Below are positions 37,752 to 46,789 of a DNA stretch of 64,000 nucleotides, piece after piece. Numbering within the stretch: the first letter of the stretch is position 1; every line of letters begins with the position of its first letter. The stretch is from an uncultured Bacteroidota bacterium (GTDB lineage Bacteria > Bacteroidota > Bacteroidia > Chitinophagales > Chitinophagaceae). The translations under genes were made by a program, and so were the position numbers. The stretch spans positions 1 to 64,000 of the forward strand of contig CAINOI010000013.1 of NCBI GenBank assembly GCA_903851465.1, read 5' to 3'. The notes below the pieces were generated by a model, which saw only the letters and a list, made by a program, of their open reading frames with translations, was not told the DNA's origin and searched no databases.

Positions 37752-37759
37752 CAAAAATA
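37752..37759 (-). promoter_or_regulatory. Promoter -7 element for the DUF4271-hemD-like-DUF255 operon
   Basis: TATTTTTG on the minus strand fits TAnnTTTG and ends 6 nt before the ATG at 37745, so the mRNA may be leaderless. Confidence 0.5.
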
Positions 37760-37791
37760 AGTATACTAATGCAGAATTAAAGAACAATGCC

Positions 37792-37799
37792 TAGCTTTG
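37792..37799 (+). promoter_or_regulatory. Promoter -7 element for hemW
   Basis: TAGCTTTG fits TAnnTTTG and ends 15 nt before the hemW ATG at 37815. It also sits inside the ORF-track extension of hemW, supporting the later start. Confidence 0.55.
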
Positions 37800-37814
37800 T
37801 TGGTAATTCAAATT

Positions 37815-38957
37815 ATGGCTGGCATCTACTTACATATTCCTTTTTGCAAAAAAGCTTGTCATTATTGCAATTTTCATTTTTCTACACAGACAGTGCATAT
37901 ACAATCATTTGTAGACGCCCTGATTCAAGAAATTGAACTTCAGAAAAGCTATATCAAGGAGCCCATCGAGACCATCTACTTTGGAGGAGGGACCCCCTCC
38001 CTTTTAAATGAAGCACAATTAAAATCAATTCTAGCTGCTATTTACGCCCACTTTAAAGTTGAAGCTACCATAGAATGTACTTTAGAAGCCAATCCAGACG
38101 ACATCCATCCAATCAAATTGGCTGCATGGAAACAAATAGGCGTCAATCGATTAAGTATTGGAATTCAGAGCTTTCAGGCAGCTGCTTTAACTTGGATGAA
38201 TCGAGCACATACAGTAGAGCAATCACATGCCGCGATTCAAATGGCGAAGCAGGCTGGAATCAACAATTTAAGTATAGACTTAATTTATGGTACGCCAACT
38301 TTAACTGACCAAGGATTGATGGAAGATTTAGATTGGATTCAACAATACCAAATCAACCATGTTTCCTGTTATGCATTAACTGTAGAAGATAAGACTGCTT
38401 TAAAAAAATTGATCGAAAAAGCGCAAATCGAGGATGTGGACCCAGAAAAACAAGCCAGACATTTTGAAATCGTTACCTCTAAATTAATGGCCATGGGCAT
38501 GGAACATTATGAAATTTCAAATTTTGCAAAGCCTGGTTTTAGAAGTCAACACAATAGTCATTATTGGTCTGGCAAACATTATCTTGGCCTAGGTCCATCT
38601 GCACATTCATTCAATACCATTTCTAGACAATGGACAATATCAAACAATGCATTGTATATCCAAAGCATTGCGCATGGACAATTGAATTTTGAGATTGAAT
38701 ACCTCACAGAAGCCAATCGTTATAATGAATACATGATGACTAGTCTAAGACGAATGGAAGGCTTTGATTTAGATTTCATACAAGCTACATTTGGCAAAAG
38801 CTACTATGATCATAGCATCGCAATCATACATGAAATGCATGATAAAGCTGTGTTTAAGCAAAATGAAAATCGATACAGTTTAAATGATGGCGCTAAATTT
38901 TTAGCAGACGGTATTGCTTCAGATTTTTTTATACTAGAATCTGCTCCAACTCCTTAA
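37815..38957 (+). CDS. hemW: Heme chaperone HemW (radical SAM)
   Basis: HemW is a radical-SAM protein related to HemN that delivers heme. From ATG 37815 (MAGIYLHIPFCKKACHYC, 380 aa) the iron-sulfur cysteines are Cys11, Cys15 and Cys18, and the next residue is Asn (CNF). HemN-type oxidases have an extra cysteine there, so HemW fits better than coproporphyrinogen oxidase. Other motifs are IETIYFGGGTPSLL, GVNRLSIGIQSF and YEISNFAKPG. The 3' end overlaps gpsA convergently by 29 bp. Confidence 0.93.
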   Translation: MAGIYLHIPFCKKACHYCNFHFSTQTVHIQSFVDALIQEIELQKSYIKEPIETIYFGGGTPSLLNEAQLKSILAAIYAHFKVEATIECTLEANPDDIHPIKLAAWKQIGVNRLSIGIQSFQAAALTWMNRAHTVEQSHAAIQMAKQAGINNLSIDLIYGTPTLTDQGLMEDLDWIQQYQINHVSCYALTVEDKTALKKLIEKAQIEDVDPEKQARHFEIVTSKLMAMGMEHYEISNFAKPGFRSQHNSHYWSGKHYLGLGPSAHSFNTISRQWTISNNALYIQSIAHGQLNFEIEYLTEANRYNEYMMTSLRRMEGFDLDFIQATFGKSYYDHSIAIIHEMHDKAVFKQNENRYSLNDGAKFLADGIASDFFILESAPTP

Positions 38958-39972
38958 AAGTGGTATCTGGCGCCGCTCCTTCCCATAATACCTGGTACAC
39001 CGCATCCATAATTGGCAACTTTACATTCAAAGTTTGATTCATAGTATGGATACACTTACTAGCGTTATAACCTTCGGCCACCATATTGAGTTCTAATTCC
39101 GCAGCTCTAACAGAGTATCCTTTTCCAATCATATTTCCAAAAGTTCTATTTCTACTATGAAGGGAATAGCAAGTCACCAATAAGTCGCCTAAATAAACAG
39201 ATGCATTATGATTGATAGCACAAAAATTATCACTGTTATGATTCGAAGTATGGGCACCACTATATTTTTGAGTCGCAATTTCTTTTAACAATACTTGCAT
39301 TTCATTCGCACAATTCGCAATGTATACACTTAAAAAATTGTCTCCATATTCCAGTCCATGAACAATTCCCGCACCAAGCGCATAAATGTTTTTTGCAACG
39401 CCAGCGTATTGAACCCCTATTACATCGTTATTTACAATGGTATTGATATAGTCTGATTTAAAATAACTTGCAATAGTTGTTGTAGTTGCTTCATCTAAGC
39501 CAGAAAAAGTCAAATAAGACAATTGTTCAGCAGCGACTTCCTCAGCGTGGCTTGGACCTAATAAAGTAAAGTAGGAAGCAAGAGGAAAATTAAATTGCTG
39601 TTCTAACCATTGATTCAATAAAATATTATGAACAGGCAGGACCCCTTTTACCGCCGAAACAACTAATTTATTTTTTAAATCTGCTGCATCTAATGACGCA
39701 AGTGTTGTTTCTATGTGGATAGATGGCACTGCTATGATAATGATATCTGAGGCTTCCACAACAGCTTTAATATCGGTTGAAAAACGAATATGTTGTAATT
39801 CAAAATAGGCATTTCTTAAATAAAACGGATTGTGTTTTCGTTTTATAAAATAATCGATATTGGCTTGTTGTCTAACCCACCATGTAATTGGATGGCCATT
39901 ATCTGTTATAATTTTTGCAATCGCAGTAGCCCAACTTCCGCTACCAATGACGCCAATTCGCTTTTGTTCCAT
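38929..39972 (-). CDS. gpsA: NAD(P)-dependent glycerol-3-phosphate dehydrogenase
   Basis: GpsA reduces dihydroxyacetone phosphate to sn-glycerol-3-phosphate for phospholipids. The 347 residues show the Rossmann motif IGVIGSGSWATAIAKII, the catalytic Lys in AGVAKNIYALGAGI, the region KYSGAHTSNHNSD and AEGYNASKCIHTM. A TATGTTTG box ends 4 nt before the ATG. The last 10 codons overlap the end of hemW on the other strand. Confidence 0.95.
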   Translation of the reverse strand: MEQKRIGVIGSGSWATAIAKIITDNGHPITWWVRQQANIDYFIKRKHNPFYLRNAYFELQHIRFSTDIKAVVEASDIIIIAVPSIHIETTLASLDAADLKNKLVVSAVKGVLPVHNILLNQWLEQQFNFPLASYFTLLGPSHAEEVAAEQLSYLTFSGLDEATTTTIASYFKSDYINTIVNNDVIGVQYAGVAKNIYALGAGIVHGLEYGDNFLSVYIANCANEMQVLLKEIATQKYSGAHTSNHNSDNFCAINHNASVYLGDLLVTCYSLHSRNRTFGNMIGKGYSVRAAELELNMVAEGYNASKCIHTMNQTLNVKLPIMDAVYQVLWEGAAPDTTFKELEQILV

Positions 39973-39976
39973 TGTA

Positions 39977-39984
39977 CAAACATA
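39977..39984 (-). promoter_or_regulatory. Promoter -7 element for gpsA
   Basis: TATGTTTG on the minus strand fits TAnnTTTG and ends 4 nt before the ATG at 39972, which would make the transcript leaderless. Confidence 0.45.
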
Positions 39985-39994
39985 AGAAATTCAT

Positions 39995-40031
39995 AAAAAA
40001 GGGGGCGCATTTTTTATATGCGCCCCCTTTT
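39995..40031 (-). terminator. Terminator of the efflux operon
   Basis: A perfect 14-bp stem (AAAAGGGGGCGCAT with its complement, 40018-40031 and 39997-40010) around a 7-nt loop lies 23 nt after the HlyD-type gene. It is followed on the minus strand by U residues, just upstream of the gpsA promoter. Confidence 0.9.
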
Positions 40032-40054
40032 AGGTCTATTTTAATATTTTCAAC

Positions 40055-41401
40055 TTATTTTTTCTCTTCAAATAACTTTTCTTTTGTAACAACTTTTACC
40101 AAAGAGCCCTCTTTTAAAGTCTTGCTTACTATGCTATAAGGTCCTGTGATGACTTGGTCTCCTACCTTCAATCCAGCTACTTCGATAAAATTTAAATCTT
40201 GAATATCTGTTTTTACTTTGACCATCTTTACCTTATTGTCTTTTTGCAAAATAAAGACCACTTCATTTAATTCTTGCTCTTTAACAGGTTCTTTATCAGT
40301 ATTATTATTTGTAGTACTAGAAACCTTAGTATCTTTTCCTTTACCATCACTGTCTCTTGTAGTGACTGCATTCAATGGTACGGTAACTACATTCACTTTA
40401 GATTTGGTTTGTATGTCAGCACTCGCTGTCATACCTGGTCTGAATGGGAATATGGCATTCTCTTGAATTAAGTCAGCATAACTATCGGTTAATAAACGAA
40501 TATGTACTTTATAATTAGCTACTTCGGCTGCTGAACTAATGCCAGATGCTGCAGTAATTGGATTGGCAATCTTGTATACAATCCCTTTGAATTTTCTATT
40601 GTTATAAGCATCTACTTCTACCAATGCGGTGTCACCTAACTTCACTTTAGTGATATCATTCTCGCCCACATCAACTCTAACTTCGATACTCTTCATATCC
40701 GCCACACGCATCATTTCTGTACCAGCCATTTGCGCTGTTCCAACCACGCGTTCTCCTTTCTTAACATTCATTAAACTAATGATACCATCCATTGGAGATA
40801 CAATCGTAGTTCTAGCTAAGTCCTTTTCTGCTCTAGCCAATTGTGCTTTCACACCTTGAACCTGTGCTTCCCCACTTTTAATAGATTCTTTTGCTGCATT
40901 GTAACTAGATTCTGCAGAACGGAAAGTTTGTTCAACTTGCTCGTATTCTGCTCTTGATACAATTTTGTCTGCAAATAATTTTTTGTAACGCTCATACGCC
41001 GCTTTTGAACTTTCGTATCCATTTTTCAAACCGCTCAAATTCGCTTTTACATTTTCATATTGTGCTTTCACTTGATTCACAGAAGCAGTGACTTGATCTC
41101 TTTGAGAAGAGTATATGTCCGCATAGATTTTTGCTAAAATTTGTCCTTTAGTCACTTTTGCGCCTTCTTCTACAAATAAGCTTACAATCTCTCCAGAGAT
41201 GTCTGGACTTACTTTTACTTCGATTTCTGGATACACTTTACCGCTAGCATTTACCGACTCAGTGATGGTTCTTAATTCCACCTTCTCTACTGTGACTTCG
41301 ATACCTTCGTCTTTTCCAATGACACCTGCTTTTTTAAGTCCTACAAGTGCTACTACTAAGACAACAAAACCTACGATACCCCAAATGATTTTCTTATTCA
41401 T
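40055..41401 (-). CDS. HlyD/MacA-type periplasmic adaptor of an efflux pump
   Basis: This 448-residue membrane-fusion protein links an inner-membrane pump to TolC. It has an N-terminal anchor helix (IIWGIVGFVVLVVALVGL), a split lipoyl domain (KVSPDISGEIVSLFVEEGAKVTKGQILAKI, DLARTTIVSPMDGIISLMNVKKGERVVG), a long hairpin coiled coil (about 100-190), and beta-barrel and membrane-proximal domains. A Ser/Thr/Asn/Lys insert (KGKDTKVSSTTNNNTDKE) interrupts the C-terminal part. No MacB or RND gene follows, so the pump itself is encoded elsewhere. Confidence 0.9.
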   Translation of the reverse strand: MNKKIIWGIVGFVVLVVALVGLKKAGVIGKDEGIEVTVEKVELRTITESVNASGKVYPEIEVKVSPDISGEIVSLFVEEGAKVTKGQILAKIYADIYSSQRDQVTASVNQVKAQYENVKANLSGLKNGYESSKAAYERYKKLFADKIVSRAEYEQVEQTFRSAESSYNAAKESIKSGEAQVQGVKAQLARAEKDLARTTIVSPMDGIISLMNVKKGERVVGTAQMAGTEMMRVADMKSIEVRVDVGENDITKVKLGDTALVEVDAYNNRKFKGIVYKIANPITAASGISSAAEVANYKVHIRLLTDSYADLIQENAIFPFRPGMTASADIQTKSKVNVVTVPLNAVTTRDSDGKGKDTKVSSTTNNNTDKEPVKEQELNEVVFILQKDNKVKMVKVKTDIQDLNFIEVAGLKVGDQVITGPYSIVSKTLKEGSLVKVVTKEKLFEEKK

Positions 41402-41430
41402 TTTTTTTATTTTACGATGCGATTAATAAA

Positions 41431-42891
41431 TTATAGAGAAAGTGCTTCTCCTTTATAAAACTCAAGTAATTTGATTCTAAACACATACTCATATTGAGCA
41501 GCTTTAAAATTTACTTTTGCCTTTAAAAAATTATTTTGATTGTTTAATAATTCTATCGTGCCTAACAAGCCTAACTCATAACGCTTTGTTGCAAAGCTAT
41601 AGGCCTTCTCAGCAGATGTGACTGCCTTTTGATTCGCGTTCAATTTATTAAATGCTACCACCGCATTGGTATACGCTGCATAAATATCTTGCTTTAACTT
41701 TCTCTGTGCATTTTCTTGTTGTAAGCTTGCAGATTGGTAATTTAATTTTGATTGCTGATAAGCAGTTTTAGACTGATTGGCATTGAAAATTGGAATCGAT
41801 AATTGGAATCCAAAATTTTGTCCAAAGTTATTGTCTAATTGCTTCCCCCATCCCTTCCAAATATTGCTAAAATTTCTATTGGCTGTAATGGTATTGTATA
41901 ATGGACTTTGCACGAAATACTTAGCACTGCCTACTGTCACAAATGGACTCGTTGGTGATATATTGCTAAATCCAGCAGACTCAATACCACTGATATATTT
42001 AAATGAATTAGAGAAATTGGAGCTTAATGAATAACCAAAGCTTAAGGTTGGATAAAATCCAGCTTTAGCAACCAATTGATTCTTTTCGGCTGCCTTTAAA
42101 CGAAGGTTTGCCGCTTTAATATTCGGAAGATTTTGTTCTGCAACACCAAACACATAATCAGGTTGCAAGTCTGCAAAATTTTGTAATTTAATTTGATCTA
42201 CTGGTTGAACAAATACATCAAATACTTCTGCAGCATCTAAATTCAACAATGCTTTTAAGCTTAGTTTGCTTTGTTCTACATTAGAAATAGCAGAAATATA
42301 ATTACTACTATCGTTTGCCAATTGGGTTTCTAATTCTAATAAATTAATTTCTGGCAATAAACCAACTTCAACACGCTTTTTTGTAGCAGCCAATTGTTCT
42401 GTTGTTTGTGCAATTTGAATTTTAGCAATTTCTGATTGTTCGATGGTAGATAAGACTTGTAAATAAAATGTAGCTACGTTGACCGAGATATCATTAGATG
42501 CAGTTTGAAGATCGGCGATACTTGCCAACCAGCTGTAATTACTTGCTGCGGCTGTATTGCCTAATCTGTTATTATTATACAACTGCACCCCCCCGTTCAC
42601 ACCAAAATTATTATACAAAAATTGTGTAGTAGTAAAGGCGTTGGTTACAGGGTCAATAGAACGCCCTAAACGCATTCCTAATCCAGAAGACCCACTCATG
42701 GTAGGCAATTGGTTGTACTTTGCTTGGTCTGCCTGAAGCTTGGCCAATCTTGCTTGAATATCTGCTTGTTGTACAGAAATATTATGCTTAATGGCATACT
42801 CCACACAGGTTTTTAAATCCCATTGCTTTGGATTTTGAGCCGTTAAGGACAGTGTCAACCCAAGAAAAATAAACGAAAAAATGTATCTCAT
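41431..42891 (-). CDS. TolC-family outer-membrane efflux channel
   Basis: This 486-residue protein has a signal peptide (MRYIFSFIFLGLTLSLTAQ) and the repeated helical arrangement of TolC trunks (LKTCVEYAIKHNISVQQADIQARLAKLQADQAK; LKQDIYAAYTNAVVAFNKLNANQKAV). It forms the outer-membrane tunnel of a tripartite exporter with the adaptor gene 29 nt downstream. The substrate is unknown. Confidence 0.92.
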   Translation of the reverse strand: MRYIFSFIFLGLTLSLTAQNPKQWDLKTCVEYAIKHNISVQQADIQARLAKLQADQAKYNQLPTMSGSSGLGMRLGRSIDPVTNAFTTTQFLYNNFGVNGGVQLYNNNRLGNTAAASNYSWLASIADLQTASNDISVNVATFYLQVLSTIEQSEIAKIQIAQTTEQLAATKKRVEVGLLPEINLLELETQLANDSSNYISAISNVEQSKLSLKALLNLDAAEVFDVFVQPVDQIKLQNFADLQPDYVFGVAEQNLPNIKAANLRLKAAEKNQLVAKAGFYPTLSFGYSLSSNFSNSFKYISGIESAGFSNISPTSPFVTVGSAKYFVQSPLYNTITANRNFSNIWKGWGKQLDNNFGQNFGFQLSIPIFNANQSKTAYQQSKLNYQSASLQQENAQRKLKQDIYAAYTNAVVAFNKLNANQKAVTSAEKAYSFATKRYELGLLGTIELLNNQNNFLKAKVNFKAAQYEYVFRIKLLEFYKGEALSL

Positions 42892-43022
42892 TGTCTGTAT
42901 TGATAATTATAAATTCCTATTATACAGTACAAAAGTAATGCAAACCTTAGGAGTTGTCTAATTTTTAGACAAACGGGCTACTAATTGGCTGAACAGCTAT
43001 GGGTGGGTATAAATGGCTTCCC

Positions 43023-44360
43023 CTAAATCTGGGATGTTTTTTTATAATAAAATAGGCGATATAATACCAATACGATAGCCACTAATATAACCGCAGTAAG
43101 CGCAGAATAAGGCTTATCAATCACCACTGCGACAGCAACAAAAGCATAAGACAATACAAATATGGCTGCAAAAATGGGCGTCCAACGCTTTAATCCGCCA
43201 GTTACAGCAGCATCACCCTGGGCCTTTCGTCTTAATATGAATAAAGTAGCTGCAGAGGTACTCATCCCCAAGCAATCTAGAAAAATACTAAAACTCAATA
43301 CATCGTCTACCCCCTTGCCAAAAAATGTGATCAAAACCGTAGCAATCGCAAAAACTGTAAGACCAGGTACTAAAGCATCCGTTTTAGCATGCTTTTTTTG
43401 AAAAACCTCGGGCAATACCTTGTCCTCACTCATCGCAAACATCACCCTTGGGTTACTCATTAAAATTACATTCACATATGCAAGTACACTTAATACCATC
43501 GCAAAGTCAAACACTTTGGCGCCGAGCTTACCAAACCATGCTTCAAACAAAAGCGAACCAATGGCATTGGCATTTTTAATATGATCAAAACCAATCACTT
43601 TTACATAAGTATAGTTGATAGCTAAGTATAAAAATAAAACTAGTAAAATGCCAATCACAATACCTCTTTGCATGGTCTTTGCAGAACTTACTTCTGCACC
43701 AAAATTGATGGTTTGTTGATAGCCGCCATAAGTAAAAAATACCGACACTAAACTCACTAATAAAAGTAGCAACCCATTGCTGCCGTTATACACATATACT
43801 TTGCCATCATTGAATCCATGAGGCGCAACATTCACTCCTTTAAACAAAGAAGTGATGAGTAATAAAATCAAACTAATTTTCACAATCATCAACACATTCT
43901 GAGTTCTACTACTTGTTTTTAATCCTAGTAAATTAACAATATAAAATAGGCCCACCGAAAAGGAAGCCACTCCAATATTGAATAAGGTGCCGGAAGGCCT
44001 TCCAAATAATAAATCACTTACATAATCTGCACCTATTAAAGCAACCACTGCTAAAGAAGCAGCATTGCTAATTAAGATCAATACATTAATTGTAAAACCT
44101 ACACCAGGATGGTAACAATGTGCAAACACTTTATAATATCCACCCATCACAGGTAACCTTTGTCCAATTTCTGCGTAAGTTAATGCACCAAATAAAGCAA
44201 TGACTCCACCAATGATCCAAGCACTAAAAAAAATGAGTGGTGTACCCGATTTTGCAGCAATGGTGGCTGGGGTTTTGAAGATACCCATCCCAATCACTAA
44301 GCTCACCACAATCATGGTTAAGCTAAAAAAATTGATGCTTTGTTTTGCTTTTGCGCTCAT
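43023..44360 (-). CDS. APC-family amino-acid permease
   Basis: This 445-residue, roughly twelve-helix transporter has the APC signature near its start (TMIVVSLVIGMGIFKTPATIAAKSGT) with an unwound helix-1 Gly motif and the conserved segment FGALTYAEIGQRLPVMGGYYKV. An L-type exchanger-like specificity (neutral amino acids) is plausible, but the substrate cannot be read from sequence. The gene is single, divergent from the cobalamin riboswitch across about 100 bp. Confidence 0.88.
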   Translation of the reverse strand: MSAKAKQSINFFSLTMIVVSLVIGMGIFKTPATIAAKSGTPLIFFSAWIIGGVIALFGALTYAEIGQRLPVMGGYYKVFAHCYHPGVGFTINVLILISNAASLAVVALIGADYVSDLLFGRPSGTLFNIGVASFSVGLFYIVNLLGLKTSSRTQNVLMIVKISLILLLITSLFKGVNVAPHGFNDGKVYVYNGSNGLLLLLVSLVSVFFTYGGYQQTINFGAEVSSAKTMQRGIVIGILLVLFLYLAINYTYVKVIGFDHIKNANAIGSLLFEAWFGKLGAKVFDFAMVLSVLAYVNVILMSNPRVMFAMSEDKVLPEVFQKKHAKTDALVPGLTVFAIATVLITFFGKGVDDVLSFSIFLDCLGMSTSAATLFILRRKAQGDAAVTGGLKRWTPIFAAIFVLSYAFVAVAVVIDKPYSALTAVILVAIVLVLYRLFYYKKTSQI

Positions 44361-44461
44361 ATAAAAAACTTTAAACTTTACTTAATTATAAATATATCAA
44401 CTTATTGGGAGTTTTCAACAAGGGGTTAATAATTAAATACATCTACTGATTTAAAAGAGAA

Positions 44462-44469
44462 TAAGTTTG
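44462..44469 (+). promoter_or_regulatory. Promoter -7 element for the riboswitch-btuB transcript
   Basis: TAAGTTTG fits TAnnTTTG and lies immediately before the riboswitch, placing the transcription start at about 44475. The rest of the 44361-44461 stretch shows nothing else. Confidence 0.55.
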
Positions 44470-44473
44470 TGCT

Positions 44474-44692
44474 TGATTAGGTTCATGCAAATGATTAAAA
44501 GGGAATCCTGTTTAAACCAGGAGCTATTCCCGTAGCTGTAAGTTCGATGCTAAAGCATTAAGTCAGATCCACTGAAGCAATTTGGGAAGGATGACTTTGA
44601 GAAGAACGAGCCAGAAGACCTGCCTGATTAAAAATAACCAACAGCTTTCGGGTAAAAAGCAAGGATTGTATTAAATTTTGGCTCGCCAAAAT
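44474..44692 (+). promoter_or_regulatory. Cobalamin riboswitch (AdoCbl class) with expression platform
   Basis: Conserved parts appear in the right order: GATTAAAAGGGAATCC, AGCTATTCCCGTAGCTGTAAG, TCAGATCCACTG, TTTGGGAAGG and the B12 box AGCCAGAAGACCTGCC (44609-44624). The aptamer covers about 44474-44632. Downstream, GCTTTCGGGTAAAAAGC can fold, and ATTTTGG-CTCG-CCAAAAT (44675-44692) makes a 7-bp hairpin with a tetraloop shortly before btuB. Binding of cobalamin is expected to switch off the receptor gene; whether by termination or by blocking translation is unclear, since no long U-tract follows the last hairpin. Confidence 0.92.
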
Positions 44693-44739
44693 CTCTTATG
44701 GTTCTCTTATTCCAGGAAGCTCATTGTTCACTCAGTAAA

Positions 44740-46692
44740 ATGAAAAAAAACAAAACAATGAGCAAAAAAATCATCGCGCTCTCGGTGTGCCTTATCGCCA
44801 CCACAAGCCTCGTCTTTGGGCAACAAAAAGACAGTATTCAAAAAAACACCAATGCAAACCAGTTGGAGGAGGTGATTGTGACTGCCAATAAAATTGAGCA
44901 GAAACAAAATGGTACAAGTAAAGTCATCACTGTAATTACTGCTGCTCAGATTCAGCAAAATGCAGGCAGAACCATTGCACAATTACTGAACGAACAAGCA
45001 GGTTTAAGCTTACCAGGTACATTAAGTAATTTAGGTACGGTGCCTAGTATTTATATGCGTGGTGCTGCTTCTGGAAGAACATTGATTTTATTAGACGGTG
45101 CTCCTGTTGGTGACCCATCCATGATTAGCAATGAATTTGATTTGAACTTAGTGCCACTGAATCAAGTGGAACGAATTGAAATTTTAAAGGGTGCACAGAG
45201 TACCCTTTATGGATCGGACGCCATTGGTGGTGTGATCAATATCATTACAAAATCAAAAGGCAGTCCCTTTGTGAGTGGTGCATTGAGTTTTGGTAGTTAT
45301 GGCACCAAGCAAGGAAACTTGCAATTGAATAGTAGTATCAATAAATTAAACTATACCATTGGATTCGAGAACCAAAATGCAGACGGATTTTCATCGGCAA
45401 AGGATATCACCAACAAAGGGAATTTTGACAAAGATGGGTATCAAAACAATAGCTTTTTTGTAAAAGCAAAATACCAAATTGATACACTTTGGAACTTGCA
45501 AATGTCTAGCAGAAAAACTGCTTACAAAGCTGCAATAGATTATGGTGGATTTAAAGATGATAAAGACAATGAGTTTAAAAATGCTACCACCATGAGTGGT
45601 ATAGTCTTGAAATACAAAAAGGCTAAAACCAATTTTCAATTACAATACCAGTATACCACACAGGACAGAACTTATTTCAATGATAGTGCGGACAGAACCT
45701 ATATCATTTTTGAAAACAACCAATATGCAGGTAAAACCCATTTTGCAGATGCCTTTTTATCTACACCAATACATAAAAATGTGCAATGGATTATTGGTAC
45801 AGATTTTAGATATGGGTCTTACAATCAAACCTACGAATCTATCAGCCAATGGGGGCCATACAATGATGTATTTAAAGACACTTTCCAATTACAGAATGCC
45901 CTTTACACATCGGTTTTAGTCAATGACGAAGCAAAAAAATGGTTACTTGAATTAGGCGCTAGATACAATAACCACAATCGTTTTGGCAATAACCAAACCT
46001 TTACATTCAATCCATCTTATGCATTGAATGATCAGGTTAGATTAATTGCAAGTGTATCAACAGGATTCAAGGCACCATCCCTTTATCAGTTGGGTTACAA
46101 TGACCAATTAAAAGCAGAAACATCTTTCAATACTGAATTTGGAATTTCATTTAGAAAAGGACAAGTATTTGCAAGAGCAGTCTACTACAATAGAAATATT
46201 AAAAATGGTATTGACTACAATTATATAGACTATAATTTTTTCAATTTTATCCAACAAAAAGTGAATGGCTTAGAAATTGAGATTCAACATCCCATCAATG
46301 AGCAACATCATTTTTCATTGAACTATACTTTAATGAATGGACAGGAAACCAATCAAAATAGAATCACCACAACAGATACGATTACTTACAATTATTTATT
46401 AAAGCGTCCAAAACACAGTTTAAATGCGCAATGGAATTACACCATCAATAATAAATGGAATGCTAGCTTGACTGGAAGATTTATTAGTAAGCGTTTTGAT
46501 GTAGGCGGATATGCAAGTCCAGATGTCACCTTAAGTTACTACACTTTATTGAATGCTGCCATTCAATACAAATGGAGTAATCGTATGTTGGTGTTTGCGA
46601 ATGGACAAAATCTGTTGAACGACAATTTCAGTGAAGTCAATGGCTACAATGCCATAGGCAGCATGGTTCAATTTGGGATACGTTTTAACTAA
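44740..46692 (+). CDS. btuB: BtuB-type TonB-dependent cobalamin receptor
   Basis: This outer-membrane barrel imports corrinoids. From ATG 44740 (650 aa; an ATG at 44758 is also possible, and 44698 is less likely) there is a signal peptide (MSKKIIALSVCLIATTSLVFGQ), a TonB-box-like LEEVIVTANK, the plug (AGRTIAQLLNEQAG, GAASGRTLILLDGAPVGDPS, VERIEILKGAQSTLYGSDAIGGVINIITK) and a 22-strand-type barrel ending in an aromatic strand (GSMVQFGIRF). The plug resembles BtuB, and the riboswitch upstream settles the substrate class. No btuFCD genes are next to it. Confidence 0.93.
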   Translation: MKKNKTMSKKIIALSVCLIATTSLVFGQQKDSIQKNTNANQLEEVIVTANKIEQKQNGTSKVITVITAAQIQQNAGRTIAQLLNEQAGLSLPGTLSNLGTVPSIYMRGAASGRTLILLDGAPVGDPSMISNEFDLNLVPLNQVERIEILKGAQSTLYGSDAIGGVINIITKSKGSPFVSGALSFGSYGTKQGNLQLNSSINKLNYTIGFENQNADGFSSAKDITNKGNFDKDGYQNNSFFVKAKYQIDTLWNLQMSSRKTAYKAAIDYGGFKDDKDNEFKNATTMSGIVLKYKKAKTNFQLQYQYTTQDRTYFNDSADRTYIIFENNQYAGKTHFADAFLSTPIHKNVQWIIGTDFRYGSYNQTYESISQWGPYNDVFKDTFQLQNALYTSVLVNDEAKKWLLELGARYNNHNRFGNNQTFTFNPSYALNDQVRLIASVSTGFKAPSLYQLGYNDQLKAETSFNTEFGISFRKGQVFARAVYYNRNIKNGIDYNYIDYNFFNFIQQKVNGLEIEIQHPINEQHHFSLNYTLMNGQETNQNRITTTDTITYNYLLKRPKHSLNAQWNYTINNKWNASLTGRFISKRFDVGGYASPDVTLSYYTLLNAAIQYKWSNRMLVFANGQNLLNDNFSEVNGYNAIGSMVQFGIRFN

Positions 46693-46754
46693 ACAAATGT
46701 TGTTAACAATATAACAATTGCAAGAATAGCCCATTTTAATGGATTAGTAAATCT

Positions 46755-46789
46755 AAAAAAGCTTTGTATCTTCATACAAAGCTTTTTTT
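46755..46789 (+). terminator. Terminator of btuB abutting the marC start
   Basis: A perfect 15-bp stem (AAAAAAGCTTTGTAT with its complement, loop CTTC) is followed by a U-tract that runs straight into the ATG of marC at 46790. It lies 62 nt after the btuB stop. Confidence 0.88.

Noticed and set aside
42892-43022. Gap between the TolC gene and the permease gene
   Set aside because: I looked for a regulator, hairpin or promoter box and saw nothing that meets a consensus.
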